A stretch of DNA of 53,620 bases from Lachnospiraceae bacterium. GTDB lineage: Bacteria > Bacillota > Clostridia > Lachnospirales > Lachnospiraceae. The translations under genes were made by a program, and so were the position numbers. Under the pieces are notes generated by a model. It did not search any database. It worked only from the letters and a program-made list of their open reading frames with translations, and was not told the origin of the DNA. Location of the stretch: positions 13,105-66,724 of the forward strand of contig JAAUZE010000016.1 of NCBI GenBank assembly GCA_014804755.1, read 5' to 3'. Positions 16,979 to 27,069 of this stretch are shown here, piece after piece (position 1 is the first letter of the stretch; the number at the start of each line of letters is the position of its first letter).

Positions 16979-19954
16979 ATGGCACGGAAGGAATGGAAAA
17001 GAATTGCAGCGCTGGCATTGGCGGCAGTCATCACGCTTGAGGGGGCGCAGGCCGGGGAGATGCCGCAGGTATCTGCGGCCGCGGATGAGACGTCCGGTTC
17101 GGTGGAGATGCCTGCAGCGGGGGAGAACTTCAGCGTAGAGAGACTGACATCCAATTATACGAACATCAGCGCAAACTATACGGCACCCGTATACGGCGGC
17201 GAGCAGATTCGTTTTGCAATGGATGAAGTCTTAGACGGAGCATACAGCGACAAGATTGCGGCGGATAACAGAGGTTATGAAAACGGGGTTGTCGATCTGC
17301 ACGGCGGCGATACGGTCAGCGTAAAAGTGAATGTGCCGCAGACAGGGCTTTATTGGATGGAGTTTGACTATCTTTCCTATGACAGCTCGATCCTGCCGAT
17401 CGAGTTTTCGCTGATGGTGGATGATACCTATCCTTTTTATGAGATGAGGAACCTCACATTTGAGACGACGTGGGTGTCAAAGGAGGATGTGGAGCTTGAC
17501 CGTTACGGCAATGAGATCGTGTCGCTCCCGGACAAAAAGATTCAGTGGGAGAGTAAGTATCTGATGGATACGAGCTACCGCTATTCCGAGCCGCTGCTCG
17601 TGGAACTGACTGCGGGAGAACATACACTGACGTTTACGGTCAACGAGGGAACGTTCCTTCTTGGCAATATCACATTGAATGCGCCGCAGAGCGTCGCAGC
17701 CTATACAGGTTCGCAAAAGGCGGAAGGAAACGAGCTGATCACAATTCAGGGAGAAGATTTCTATGCCCGCAACGACTCTTCCATTCATGCGGTCGGCGAA
17801 TATGATTCTTCTTTATCCCCGCTTTCCTCAAAAGACACGGTATTGAATACGGTGGATGCCGATTCCTTTAAGACGGCGGGACAGGAGATTACTTATCGGT
17901 TTCGTGTAGACAGGGCGGGCTGGTATTATATCGGTGCGAATTATCTTCAGTCGGAAAAAAATGATTTTCCCGTGTTCGTGGACTGGCGTATTGACGGACA
18001 GATACCGAACACTGCATTTCAAAGTTATCCTATGGCATATACAACCAAATATAAGACCACATCCTTAACGGATGATGACGGAGACCGCTTGAGCGTTTTT
18101 CTGGAGGAGGGGCAGCACACCATTTCCGTTACGATCAGTGCGGATAATCTCCGATACGCTTTGGAAAGAGTCGATGAGATCATGAGCGGTATCAATGATC
18201 TGTCGCTTGAGGTGACGAAGGTAGCCGGTACTAAAAAAGATAAATACAGGGATTTGAGACTGACAAGATATATCCCGGATTTGCAGGAACGCCTGTATGG
18301 CTGGGTGGACGGACTTTACGAGGTGGCGGATATTGCCACGCAGTATGTCGATGTGAATGATCCCGAGGATGTGGCGGCGTTTGCCTATCTGATCATTGCG
18401 GCAAAGCAGTTAAAGAGTCTCGGCGATGAGCCGAACGAGCTGGTTTACCGTGTAGGGGAGCTTTCTACGAGCGTCAATTCCATCAATACACAGATTGCGA
18501 ATTTCATCGATCTGATCAATGACAATAACCTTGCGATCGATCGGATTTACATTTATCAGGACGGCGCAAAGCTGCCGCGGGGATTAAATTTCTTTGAGAG
18601 TATCTGGATGTCCCTGAAACGGTTCGTTTACTCTTTCTTCGGACAGTCCTATTCGGCAACCAATACGGATGCGTCCCATCTTCAGGTATGGGTAAACCGT
18701 CCGAGGCAGTATGTCGAGATCATGCAGAAGATGATCGACGAGCAGTTTACGCCGCAGACCGGTATAGAGGTGGATCTATCCATTATGACGGACGCCAATA
18801 AGCTCGTCCTATCGAACGCATCGGGGGATACGCCCGATATAGCGACAGGCATTAACTACTCGATTCCATTCGAGCTGGGTATCCGCGGTGCGCTTGTAGA
18901 TCTGACAAAGTTTGATAATTATCAGGAGGTTTTCGGCAGATACAGTGAAGGTATTTTGGTTTCCTCCGTGATCGGAGACGGCTTCTATTCCCTTCCGGAA
19001 ACGATGAACTTTTATGTTATGTTCTGCCGTACGGATATTCTGGAAAAGCTGGGACTTGAGCCGCCGGAGACGATCGATGAGATGATCGGCATGCTGACGG
19101 ACTTACAGATGAGGGGACTCAATATTTACTATCCTACCGCGTCCATGCTGGTGATGCGTAACTTCCACGGTACGACGCCATTGATCTTCCAGAACGGCGG
19201 TACATTGTACGGAAGAACGGCATTGGAGGTGACGGTGGACAGCGAGGAGACGATCGCAGGCTTTACGCAGCTTACTGAGCTGTTTACCCTTTATAATATG
19301 CCGGTGGATATTCCGAACTTCTATCAGCATTTCAGAAACGGAGATCTGCCGATCGGTATTGCGGATTTTAACTCGTATAACCTGATCTTAAATGCGGCGC
19401 CCGAAATTGCCAATTCATGGGAAATATCTTTGGTTCCCGGCGTTGTGGATGAAGAGACCGGAGAGATCAAGCGCTATATGAGCGGCGGTGCGGAGAGCAC
19501 GGTCATGTTCCGCTCAAATGATGAGCGCGAGCAGCAGGCATGGGAGTTCATGGATTGGTGGTCGAGCACTCAGGTGCAGGCGGAATTCGGACAGCGCTTA
19601 CAGATCATGTATGGCGATGAATATATTTGGCCGACCGCGAACTTAGAGGCATTCGGCAATCTGCCTTATCCGACCAAGCATAAGCAGACGATCATGGAAC
19701 AGGCGGAAAATATTCTGGAAGCGCCGCGTCTGCTCGGAAGTTATATGTTAGAGCGTGAGCTTTCCAACGCGTTCAACGATGTGGTCGCCAACGGAAAGAA
19801 TTTGCGGTCCAGAGTGGATGACGTAGCGAAGGCGGTCAACAGAGAGACGCTGCGTAAGCTGGAGGAATTCGGCTATATTGACGCCGATGGCAATGTGATC
19901 AAGGAATATGTGATACCGTCGGTAGAACAGGTTCGTGAGATCATGGGACGTTAA
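16979..19954 (+). CDS. Large extracellular sugar-binding protein with two N-terminal carbohydrate-binding-like domains
   Basis: A 991-residue exported protein. A signal peptide covers about residues 1-36, with an A-x-A-type site and no lipobox. Two repeated beta-sandwich segments follow at about 45-230 and 250-405, each ending in a G-x-Y-W/G-W-Y-Y-I strand and an E-G-x-H-T-I/L strand as in CBM35-like modules. A helical linker covers about 430-520. A family 1 solute-binding domain runs from about 560 to 890, with the Y-S-L-P-E-T-M-N-F-Y-V-M-F-C/T hinge and G-D-L-P-I-G-I-A-D. It is roughly twice the usual binding-protein length. AAGGAGG precedes the start. It is encoded before two permeases and should deliver arabinan-derived oligosaccharides; how it is held at the cell surface is not evident. 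Confidence 0.8.
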   Translation: MARKEWKRIAALALAAVITLEGAQAGEMPQVSAAADETSGSVEMPAAGENFSVERLTSNYTNISANYTAPVYGGEQIRFAMDEVLDGAYSDKIAADNRGYENGVVDLHGGDTVSVKVNVPQTGLYWMEFDYLSYDSSILPIEFSLMVDDTYPFYEMRNLTFETTWVSKEDVELDRYGNEIVSLPDKKIQWESKYLMDTSYRYSEPLLVELTAGEHTLTFTVNEGTFLLGNITLNAPQSVAAYTGSQKAEGNELITIQGEDFYARNDSSIHAVGEYDSSLSPLSSKDTVLNTVDADSFKTAGQEITYRFRVDRAGWYYIGANYLQSEKNDFPVFVDWRIDGQIPNTAFQSYPMAYTTKYKTTSLTDDDGDRLSVFLEEGQHTISVTISADNLRYALERVDEIMSGINDLSLEVTKVAGTKKDKYRDLRLTRYIPDLQERLYGWVDGLYEVADIATQYVDVNDPEDVAAFAYLIIAAKQLKSLGDEPNELVYRVGELSTSVNSINTQIANFIDLINDNNLAIDRIYIYQDGAKLPRGLNFFESIWMSLKRFVYSFFGQSYSATNTDASHLQVWVNRPRQYVEIMQKMIDEQFTPQTGIEVDLSIMTDANKLVLSNASGDTPDIATGINYSIPFELGIRGALVDLTKFDNYQEVFGRYSEGILVSSVIGDGFYSLPETMNFYVMFCRTDILEKLGLEPPETIDEMIGMLTDLQMRGLNIYYPTASMLVMRNFHGTTPLIFQNGGTLYGRTALEVTVDSEETIAGFTQLTELFTLYNMPVDIPNFYQHFRNGDLPIGIADFNSYNLILNAAPEIANSWEISLVPGVVDEETGEIKRYMSGGAESTVMFRSNDEREQQAWEFMDWWSSTQVQAEFGQRLQIMYGDEYIWPTANLEAFGNLPYPTKHKQTIMEQAENILEAPRLLGSYMLERELSNAFNDVVANGKNLRSRVDDVAKAVNRETLRKLEEFGYIDADGNVIKEYVIPSVEQVREIMGR

Positions 19955-19966
19955 GGGGGCGGAGAG

Positions 19967-20872
19967 ATGTTCAAAAAATCAAAGGTAGGCAGCAAGTCGC
20001 ATTTTAATAAGAACGGTTATCTCTTTGTATTTCCGTATGCGGCACTGTTCATTGTGTTTATACTGGCTCCGGTCATTATGGCGGTCATTCTGTCGTTTAC
20101 GAACTTTAACGCCATTCAGTTTCCGGAAGGGGTGGGACTGCTCAATTACATAAACCTGATCACCAGCGATGATGTGTTTATGCAGTATGTCATACCGAAT
20201 ACCGTGAAATACGCGCTGATCGTCGGTGTCGGCGGCTATGTTCTGTCGTTCCTGCTTGCATGGGCGCTGGCGAATATGACGAAGGTTCCGCGTACGATCT
20301 TTGCATTGATCCTCTACTCACCGAGCATGACGACCGGTGTCGCGATGACGGTACTTTGGAAGATCATGTTTACGGGAGATCAGACGGGCTATATCAACAG
20401 CTGGCTTATGGATATCGGGGCGATCAACGAGCCGATCATCTGGCTTGTCAGCACGAAGTACCTGCTCCCGATCGTCATCATCATCGGTTTGTGGTCGAGC
20501 ATGGGCGTCGGATTCTTAGCGATTCTCGCCGGACTCTTAAATGTCGATGAGTCTCTTTACGAGGCGGCGGCGATCGATGGTGTGAAGAATCGTTTCCAAG
20601 AGATGATCTATGTGACGATCCCGAGCATGAAGCCGCAGATGCTCTTTGCAGCGGTCATGCAGATTGTAGGAGCGTTCCAGAACGGACAGATCAGTACACT
20701 GCTCGCGGGAAATCCAACGCCACAATATGCGGCACAGCTGATCGTCAACCACATTGAGGATTACGGTTTCATCCGATATGAGATGGGTTACGCGGCGGCG
20801 ACCTCAGTCGTACTGCTGCTGATCGTACAGGTATTCTCAGTCATATCCAAGAAGCTGTTCGGTGAAGAATAA
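19967..20872 (+). CDS. Sugar ABC transporter permease, MalF/UgpA type (set 1)
   Basis: A 301-residue inner-membrane permease with six predicted segments. The EAA loop E-A-A-A-I-D-G-V-K[12 protein letters not shown] sits at about residues 195-220 and contacts the ATPase. The N-terminus [10 protein letters not shown] begins the first segment. It starts 12 bases after the binding-protein stop with a GGGGGCGGAG site, so it belongs to that operon and pairs with the MalG-type permease downstream. Confidence 0.88.
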   Translation: MFKKSKVGSKSHFNKNGYLFVFPYAALFIVFILAPVIMAVILSFTNFNAIQFPEGVGLLNYINLITSDDVFMQYVIPNTVKYALIVGVGGYVLSFLLAWALANMTKVPRTIFALILYSPSMTTGVAMTVLWKIMFTGDQTGYINSWLMDIGAINEPIIWLVSTKYLLPIVIIIGLWSSMGVGFLAILAGLLNVDESLYEAAAIDGVKNRFQEMIYVTIPSMKPQMLFAAVMQIVGAFQNGQISTLLAGNPTPQYAAQLIVNHIEDYGFIRYEMGYAAATSVVLLLIVQVFSVISKKLFGEE

Positions 20873-20889
20873 GAGGGGAGGGAGAAAAG

Positions 20890-21768
20890 ATGGCTGCTTA
20901 TAAAGGACATAGAATGAATCCGGATAAGTTTGAGCGGGGACAGATTAAAATATATCTCTTTGTCATACCGCTTGTGTTGATCACGGGACTGCCGATCGTG
21001 TTTATCATTTTTCATGCGTTTAAGCCGATGGAAGAGCTCTTTGCCTTCCCGCCGAAATTCATCACAACGCATCCGACGCTGGATAATTTCCGAAAGCTGT
21101 TCAAGGCTTCGCGCTCTGCGGGAATTCCGCTGAGTAAATATGTGTTTAACAGTATTCTGATCACGGTGACGACGGTGTTTGCCTCCCTGTTTTTCTCGAC
21201 GGCGGCGGCATATGCGCTCTCCAAACTGAAATTTAAGGGAAGAACCGCAATGCTTCAGATCAACCAGCTCGCGCTGATGTTCGTATCGGTTGCGGTCATG
21301 ATACCGAGATATCTGATCGTGAATAAGCTCGGACTCATCGACACCTACTGGGCGGAGATCTTACCGCTCATTGCCCTGCCGGTCGCACTGTTCTTGGTGA
21401 AACAGTTCGTTGATCAGGTTCCGGATTCGCTGATCGAAGCGGCGTACATGGACGGTGCGAAGGAGTTCCAGATTTATCTCAAGATCATTCTGCCGATGAT
21501 CAAGCCGGCGATCGCGACGGCTGCCATTCTTGTATTCCAACAGGTGTGGACGAATCTGGAGACGGCGAATTATTACATCAATGATGACGGACTAAAATCG
21601 CTTGCGTTCTATATGAGTACATTGACAAGCACCACGACAACCAATACCGTAGCCGGTCAGGGTATTTCGGCGGCAGCCTCGCTGATCATGTTCCTGCCGA
21701 ACCTGATCCTCTTCTGTATCCTTCAGAAGAACGTGATGAACACGATGGCGCATTCCGGTATCAAGTAG
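20890..21768 (+). CDS. Sugar ABC transporter permease, MalG/UgpE type (set 1)
   Basis: A 292-residue permease with six membrane segments and the EAA loop E-A-A-Y-M-D-G-A-K-E-F-Q-I-Y-L-K-I-I-L-P at about 190-210. It begins 17 bases after its partner behind GAGGGGAGGG. No ATPase gene lies in the window, so the pair probably shares a general MsmK-type ATPase encoded elsewhere, as is usual for CUT1 importers of Firmicutes. Confidence 0.88.
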   Translation: MAAYKGHRMNPDKFERGQIKIYLFVIPLVLITGLPIVFIIFHAFKPMEELFAFPPKFITTHPTLDNFRKLFKASRSAGIPLSKYVFNSILITVTTVFASLFFSTAAAYALSKLKFKGRTAMLQINQLALMFVSVAVMIPRYLIVNKLGLIDTYWAEILPLIALPVALFLVKQFVDQVPDSLIEAAYMDGAKEFQIYLKIILPMIKPAIATAAILVFQQVWTNLETANYYINDDGLKSLAFYMSTLTSTTTTNTVAGQGISAAASLIMFLPNLILFCILQKNVMNTMAHSGIK

Positions 21769-21785
21769 AAATGAGAGGGTAGACC

Positions 21786-23834
21786 ATGAAGAAAATGAAA
21801 AAAAGAATCATTTCATTGGCAGCGCTCCTCATTGCCTTTGCGGTGTCGGCGGATACGATCATCGTGCAGGCGGACGCGCCGTACAAGACTTATACGGTGG
21901 ACGGCTACGGATATGTGTTGGAGACACAGACGGCATATCTGCCTTATGAGACCATTACAAAGGTTGGGGAAGAAGCATTGAATGCCCCGACGGATTTTAC
22001 CCTGCTGGACGATGGATATATGTATATCCTGGACAGCGGAAACGCGCGCGTGGTCGTATCCGATATGGAAGCGAACCTGATCAGCACGTTCGGAGAAGGG
22101 GTGTTAGTCAATCCGCGCGGTATCTTTGTCACGCCGGAGCACATCTGTTATGTGGCGGATCGTGACGCAAGATCCATTTTCGTGTTTGATGAAAACGGCG
22201 AACTGATACAGACCTACGGAAAGCCGACAGCGCCGCTTTACGGAGAGACACAGGATTTCCTGCCTCTTAAGATCATCGTAAATGAATCGGGGACCATGTA
22301 CATCATCTGTGAGTCCAATACGAACGGTGTTGTGCAGATCAGCCCGGTGGAAGGAGGAACCTTCCTCGGATATTTCGGCACAAACGGTACGGACCCATCC
22401 CTATGGAATATTATCTGGCGTGCGATCCAGACGGATGCTCAAAGAGCAAAGTCGAGAGGCAACATTCCGGCAACGCCCGATAACATGGCGATCGATGAAA
22501 AGGGATTGATCTACACTGTCACGAGAGGAGAGGCAAAAGCCACCTTAAAGAGGCTCAACATTGCGGGTGTCAATATGATCGAGCCGGATTACTATGAGCC
22601 GGTACCGGCGGCGGTTGCGGTCGGAAATCATGATAACGTGTTCGTGGCGTCGCAGATGGGCTTTATTTATGAATATAATAACGAGGGCGATTTGCTTTTT
22701 GTATTCGGCGGAAGTGACGACGGACAGCAGAGGATCGGCTTAAGTACCAAAGTGGAGGCGATTCAGGTCGGAACGGACGATAAGATTTACGTGCTTGATT
22801 CCGACAAGGCACAGATTCAGGTATACGAGCCGACCGAGTTTACGAATTATCTGCATGAGGCGCTGTATCTGTTCTCAAAGGGACGTTATACGCAGAGTAA
22901 GGAGCCGCTCACAGAGGTGCTCAAAATGAACAACCTCTTTGACTACGCCAACATGGCGATGGGCAGGGCGCTCTACAAAGAAGAAAATTACAGTGAGGCG
23001 GTGCATTACGCAAGACTGGCGAAGGATTATGAAGGGTATTCCGATGCATTTTGGGAAATTCGGAACAACTGGTTAAAGCATAACCTTGCGGCCGTCATTA
23101 TCATTCTTCTTATCCTGTTTGTGCTGAAGAAAGTCATCGGTGTGCTCGATAAGAAAAAGCATATTCTTGACAAGCCGCGGGCGGTGTTACATAAGGTCGG
23201 CGAGGTCAAGATCATAAAGCAGCTTCGTTACATGTTTTATTATATGAGACACCCGATCGACGGCTGCTACGGCATTAAGCGTGAGGGAAGAGTTTCCGTG
23301 CTCAGTGCCAATATCCTGCTTGTGATCTTCATGCTGTTCTACATCATCAACAAGTATTTCTGCGGATTTCTGCTGAAGTATGTGCGGGAGGGCAGCTACG
23401 ATATTTTGTCGGATATCGGAACGATCGTGGTCATGCTTGTGCTGATAGTCGGATGTAATTATCTGATGTGTACGATCAACGAGGGCGAAGGAAAGTTCAA
23501 ACACATTTACTGCTCGTTTATTTACAGCTTAGGACCGTACCTTGTATTTATGCCGTTCATCTTTCTGCTGGGGCATGTCGTAACCTTTAACGAAGCGTTT
23601 TTTGTTCAGTTTGCGAACCTGTTCATGTATGTATGGATCGCGGTGCTGATCTTCATAGCCATTAAGGAGATCAATAACTACAAGGTCAAGGAGACGTTCA
23701 AGATCATCGGACTGACGATCTTTACGATTTTGATCGCGTGTCTCTTAGCATTTATCATTTATGTACTGTGGTCGCAGGTATTTGACTTTATTCAGTCGTT
23801 ATTTGGAGAGGTGGTGTATCGGATTGGCAGCTAA
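21786..23834 (+). CDS. Exported NHL-repeat / TPR / Yip1-like membrane protein
   Basis: A 682-residue protein. A signal peptide (about 1-30) is followed by an NHL-type beta-propeller (about 55-355), with repeated strands such as D-G-Y-M-Y-I-L-D-S-G-N-A-R-V-V-V and K-I-Y-V-L-D-S-D-K-A-Q-I-Q-V. A TPR-like helical pair covers about 360-415, a membrane segment about 430-448, and a Yip1-like domain (Y-M-R-H-P-I-D-G-x-Y-x-I-K near 480) with about five membrane segments ends the protein. The propeller faces outside. It lies within the importer operon, 17 bases after a permease and overlapping the next gene, so it is probably an accessory part of the uptake machine. Its activity is unknown. Confidence 0.7.
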   Translation: MKKMKKRIISLAALLIAFAVSADTIIVQADAPYKTYTVDGYGYVLETQTAYLPYETITKVGEEALNAPTDFTLLDDGYMYILDSGNARVVVSDMEANLISTFGEGVLVNPRGIFVTPEHICYVADRDARSIFVFDENGELIQTYGKPTAPLYGETQDFLPLKIIVNESGTMYIICESNTNGVVQISPVEGGTFLGYFGTNGTDPSLWNIIWRAIQTDAQRAKSRGNIPATPDNMAIDEKGLIYTVTRGEAKATLKRLNIAGVNMIEPDYYEPVPAAVAVGNHDNVFVASQMGFIYEYNNEGDLLFVFGGSDDGQQRIGLSTKVEAIQVGTDDKIYVLDSDKAQIQVYEPTEFTNYLHEALYLFSKGRYTQSKEPLTEVLKMNNLFDYANMAMGRALYKEENYSEAVHYARLAKDYEGYSDAFWEIRNNWLKHNLAAVIIILLILFVLKKVIGVLDKKKHILDKPRAVLHKVGEVKIIKQLRYMFYYMRHPIDGCYGIKREGRVSVLSANILLVIFMLFYIINKYFCGFLLKYVREGSYDILSDIGTIVVMLVLIVGCNYLMCTINEGEGKFKHIYCSFIYSLGPYLVFMPFIFLLGHVVTFNEAFFVQFANLFMYVWIAVLIFIAIKEINNYKVKETFKIIGLTIFTILIACLLAFIIYVLWSQVFDFIQSLFGEVVYRIGS

Positions 23835-26019
23835 ATCGAAAATGAAAAAAATATGCAGTCTGGTCATGGCGGTAATCCTTCTTCTTTTCGTACCTGATAT
23901 GGGATGCGGCGTAACCCTGCGGGCGCAGGCAGCGGAGAGCATCAACGGACATCAATTTGTGACGGAAAACGCACGGTACGCACTCTACATGAATGAGGAG
24001 GATCTGTCCGTTGTCGTAGCGGATAAGGTGACGGGAGCGTACATGGAGTCCTCCATCAGCTATGACGACGGAAACAATAACAACACATGGCTCGGTGCCA
24101 TGAAGTCGGCGGTCGTGCTGACGATGATCGTCCAGAGCGACGATACGAGACAGGCGGATCTGCTCAATGACAATGTCACAAAGACGATTACCTATACTTC
24201 CAACGGATTTACGGCGGATCTCTACTGGAATTCCTACAAGCTTGGCATGAGGCTGGAGGTCAGCTTAGAGGAAGATGGTCTGGTGGCAAGGATTCCCGAT
24301 GAGTCCATCAGAGAGGACGGAGATGAGTATCAGATCGGAACGATCTCTATTTATCCGTTTATGGGCTGCTCCTATTTGGATGATAAGGAAGGCTACCTCT
24401 TTATCCCGGACGGAAACGGGGCGCTCATTTATCTGGATGACAAAGAGGGAAGATTTAACAGCGGATATACCGCGATGGTCTACGGTACGGATGTCGGCTT
24501 TCAGGAGACGGTCGTCGAAACCCTGCTGCATGATCGTTATAATATGATCAATGACGCGCGAAAAGTGGCGGCGCCGGTATACGGGGTTGCGCATACGGAT
24601 GACAAGATCGCGTATCTCGCGGTCATCGAGGATGGCGCGATGCGCGCCACGATCGAGGCGAATCCGAACGGCGTGAATGTTGATTACAATCGTATCTATG
24701 CAAAATTTGTGGAGCGGCGGCTTTACACACAGCCGACAAGCAACAACTCGAGCAGCGGCTCCTTCAAAAAGCCGGAGGACAGCAGAAGCCATTCTGATCT
24801 GCAGATCCGTTTTATGTTCCTCTCGGATGAGGAGGCGAATTACTGCGGCATGGCGAATGCCTATCGCGACTATCTGATAGCGAGGGGACTGCTGCGCAGC
24901 GCGGAGGATTCCTATCGTACCAGAATTGACTTCCTCGGCACGGAGCGCGAAAACTGGGTTCTCGGGACCACGGCGGTCGTCATGACGACCGTGGATGACA
25001 TCCGCGAGATGTATGAGGATCTGGCGACGGAGGGCGTTACGGACATCTTTACCGTATATAAGGGCTGGCAGAAGGGCGGGCTCTACAATGTGCCGATCTC
25101 CAAATACAAGGCGGACGGCGGCATCGGAGGAACGTCGGACTTGACAAAGCTCATACAGGAATCGGCTGCGGATGGGATTCAGATTTATCTCTATAATGAT
25201 GCGATGAGGATCAATCCGGATGAACAGAATGCGACGTTCAACGTCATTAAGATGATCAATAAGCGCCGTTTTACGGAGGATACGCATAAGGATGTCTATG
25301 AGGAAATGATGTACTTAACGCCGGCAAGGAGCAATAAGCTGCTCGACAAATTTGCGGCGAGCTACTTTAAGAAGGGCGTTGATACAATCTGCCTGGCAGG
25401 CGTCAGCAATACGCTGTTTTCCTACAATTACAGCGGAGAGTTTTACACGCGGTATGACTGTGCGGAAAGCTATGAAAGCATGGTGAGGGATTTAGATGAG
25501 GATGCGGCGCTTGTGCTGGAACAGCCGTTTGCTTATCTTTGGCAGTACACGGATGCATTCCTTGATATGCCGCTTTACACCTCAAACTATATTTTTGAGG
25601 ATGAGAGCGTACCGTTTTTATCCATCGTATTAAAGGGCACGATTCCGGTGTATTCCGAATATGTGAACTTTGAGGCAAATAAAAAGGAGTTCTTCTTAAA
25701 AATGGTAGAGACCGGAACCTATCCGTCCTTCTACATCACAAAGGAAAGCTCCGCAGAGCTGATCTACACGAATTCCAGTGATATTTACAGCTCGGAATAC
25801 AGCGTATACCGCGATACGATCATTGAGTATACTTTAGAACTGCGGGCGTTGAACGCAAAGGTGGCGGGCGCACACATTGTCGGACACGAGATGCTCCCGA
25901 ACGATGTCACGAAAGTCACTTACGATAACGGAGTTACGGTTTACGTCAACTATAGTAATACTGCTCAGACGGTTGACGGAAACACAGTCGAAGCAATGTC
26001 GTATAAGGTGGGTGAGTAA
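23824..26019 (+). CDS. DUF5696-type exported protein, possible glycoside-hydrolase fold
   Basis: A 731-residue protein with a signal peptide (about residues 1-38). I choose a TTG start at 23824, overlapping the upstream stop by 11 bases, because GGAGAGGTGG lies just before it; the first internal ATG at 23842 has no ribosome site. The N-terminal third is beta-rich (F-V-T-E-N-A-R-Y-A-L-Y, then Y-P-F-M-G-C-S). The centre alternates strands and helices like a TIM barrel (I-Q-I-Y-L-Y-N-D-A-M-R, then D-T-I-C-L-A-G-V-S). A short C-terminal strand motif, T-K-V-T-Y-D-N-G-V-T-V-Y-V-N-Y, resembles ends of alpha-glycosidases. It is known as DUF5696 in similar loci. Enzymatic activity is inference only. 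Confidence 0.65.
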   Translation: MAAKSKMKKICSLVMAVILLLFVPDMGCGVTLRAQAAESINGHQFVTENARYALYMNEEDLSVVVADKVTGAYMESSISYDDGNNNNTWLGAMKSAVVLTMIVQSDDTRQADLLNDNVTKTITYTSNGFTADLYWNSYKLGMRLEVSLEEDGLVARIPDESIREDGDEYQIGTISIYPFMGCSYLDDKEGYLFIPDGNGALIYLDDKEGRFNSGYTAMVYGTDVGFQETVVETLLHDRYNMINDARKVAAPVYGVAHTDDKIAYLAVIEDGAMRATIEANPNGVNVDYNRIYAKFVERRLYTQPTSNNSSSGSFKKPEDSRSHSDLQIRFMFLSDEEANYCGMANAYRDYLIARGLLRSAEDSYRTRIDFLGTERENWVLGTTAVVMTTVDDIREMYEDLATEGVTDIFTVYKGWQKGGLYNVPISKYKADGGIGGTSDLTKLIQESAADGIQIYLYNDAMRINPDEQNATFNVIKMINKRRFTEDTHKDVYEEMMYLTPARSNKLLDKFAASYFKKGVDTICLAGVSNTLFSYNYSGEFYTRYDCAESYESMVRDLDEDAALVLEQPFAYLWQYTDAFLDMPLYTSNYIFEDESVPFLSIVLKGTIPVYSEYVNFEANKKEFFLKMVETGTYPSFYITKESSAELIYTNSSDIYSSEYSVYRDTIIEYTLELRALNAKVAGAHIVGHEMLPNDVTKVTYDNGVTVYVNYSNTAQTVDGNTVEAMSYKVGE

Positions 26020-27069
26020 ATGAGTAAAGAGAAAAAGCAGAAGAAACCCAAGATCAAGCTCGGAAAGCTTGAAAAGAGAGAGGCGAGGATGGGATATCTG
26101 TTCGTCGCACCGTGGATTATCGGCGTGCTGCTCTTTTTGCTGATACCACTCGGACAGTCGTTCTACTATATGTGGTTCAATATCCGTATTACCCCGCTCG
26201 GCACAGTATACAATTATGTGGCAACACAGAACTTTACGCAGATTTGGCTGGAGAACCCTGAGTTTCCGCAGCAGCTGGTCACATACATATGGCAGACGAT
26301 CGTACAGGTTCCGGTCATTGTGGTGTTCGCACTGTTGATCGCCATAATGCTGAACGGAAAGATACGCTGTCGTGGATTCTTTCGACTGATCTTCTTCCTG
26401 CCGGTCATCATTGTGAGCGGACCGGTCATGAATATGCTGGTGGACGAGGGTGCAGCGACAATCCCGAGTATGAATGTCCAGTCCATTGTAAATGCGTTTG
26501 ATCAATTTTTGTCGCATTCGCTGGCGGAATCGGTCGGAGAGATCTTCAGCAATATGATCATGACGCTCTGGTATTCGGGCGTACAGATTCTGATCTTCCT
26601 ATCGGCGTTACAAAAGCTCGATCCCGCGCTGTACGAGGCGGCAAAGATTGACGGCGGCTCCAATTGGGAGTGCTTTTGGAAGATCACGCTGCCGACGATC
26701 AAGCCGATGATCCTCTTAAATGCGGTCTATACGGTCATCTTCTTATCAGGCAACGAACAGAACAGCCTGATCAATATGATCGAGTCGGCAATGTTTTCGG
26801 GCACGAAGGAGAAGGGCTACGGATACGCTTCGGCTATGGCGTGGATGTACGCGGTCGTCATTACCTTAATCGTGCTGTTGTTCTTCCTGCTGCTTGGCTC
26901 AAAGAAGGATGCCTACGACAGGCAGATCAAAAAAGTCAAGAGGGCAAAGAAGAAAGAGCTCCGCATGGAGAAACGGATAGAGAGGAGGGGAAAGAGAAAT
27001 GTCAAGAAGCTCGAAAAAGCAAGAAAAAAGCGCAAATACAAAACCTACGACGGCTCTGGAGACTATTAA
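26020..27069 (+). CDS. Sugar ABC transporter permease, MalF type (set 2)
   Basis: A 349-residue permease with six membrane segments. The EAA loop E-A-A-K-I-D-G-G-S-N-W-E-C-F-W-K-I-T-L-P is at about 205-225. A Lys/Arg-rich cytosolic tail of about 45 residues extends beyond the last segment and is unusual for this family. It starts on the base after the preceding stop. Its end overlaps the next permease gene by 71 bases. Confidence 0.87.
   Translation: MSKEKKQKKPKIKLGKLEKREARMGYLFVAPWIIGVLLFLLIPLGQSFYYMWFNIRITPLGTVYNYVATQNFTQIWLENPEFPQQLVTYIWQTIVQVPVIVVFALLIAIMLNGKIRCRGFFRLIFFLPVIIVSGPVMNMLVDEGAATIPSMNVQSIVNAFDQFLSHSLAESVGEIFSNMIMTLWYSGVQILIFLSALQKLDPALYEAAKIDGGSNWECFWKITLPTIKPMILLNAVYTVIFLSGNEQNSLINMIESAMFSGTKEKGYGYASAMAWMYAVVITLIVLLFFLLLGSKKDAYDRQIKKVKRAKKKELRMEKRIERRGKRNVKKLEKARKKRKYKTYDGSGDY

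Noticed and set aside
24265-25287. A 340-codon open frame on the minus strand inside the DUF5696 gene
   Set aside because: It is fully antisense to a well-supported gene with good ribosome site and signal peptide, and its product is an Arg/His/Ile-rich shadow with no family features.
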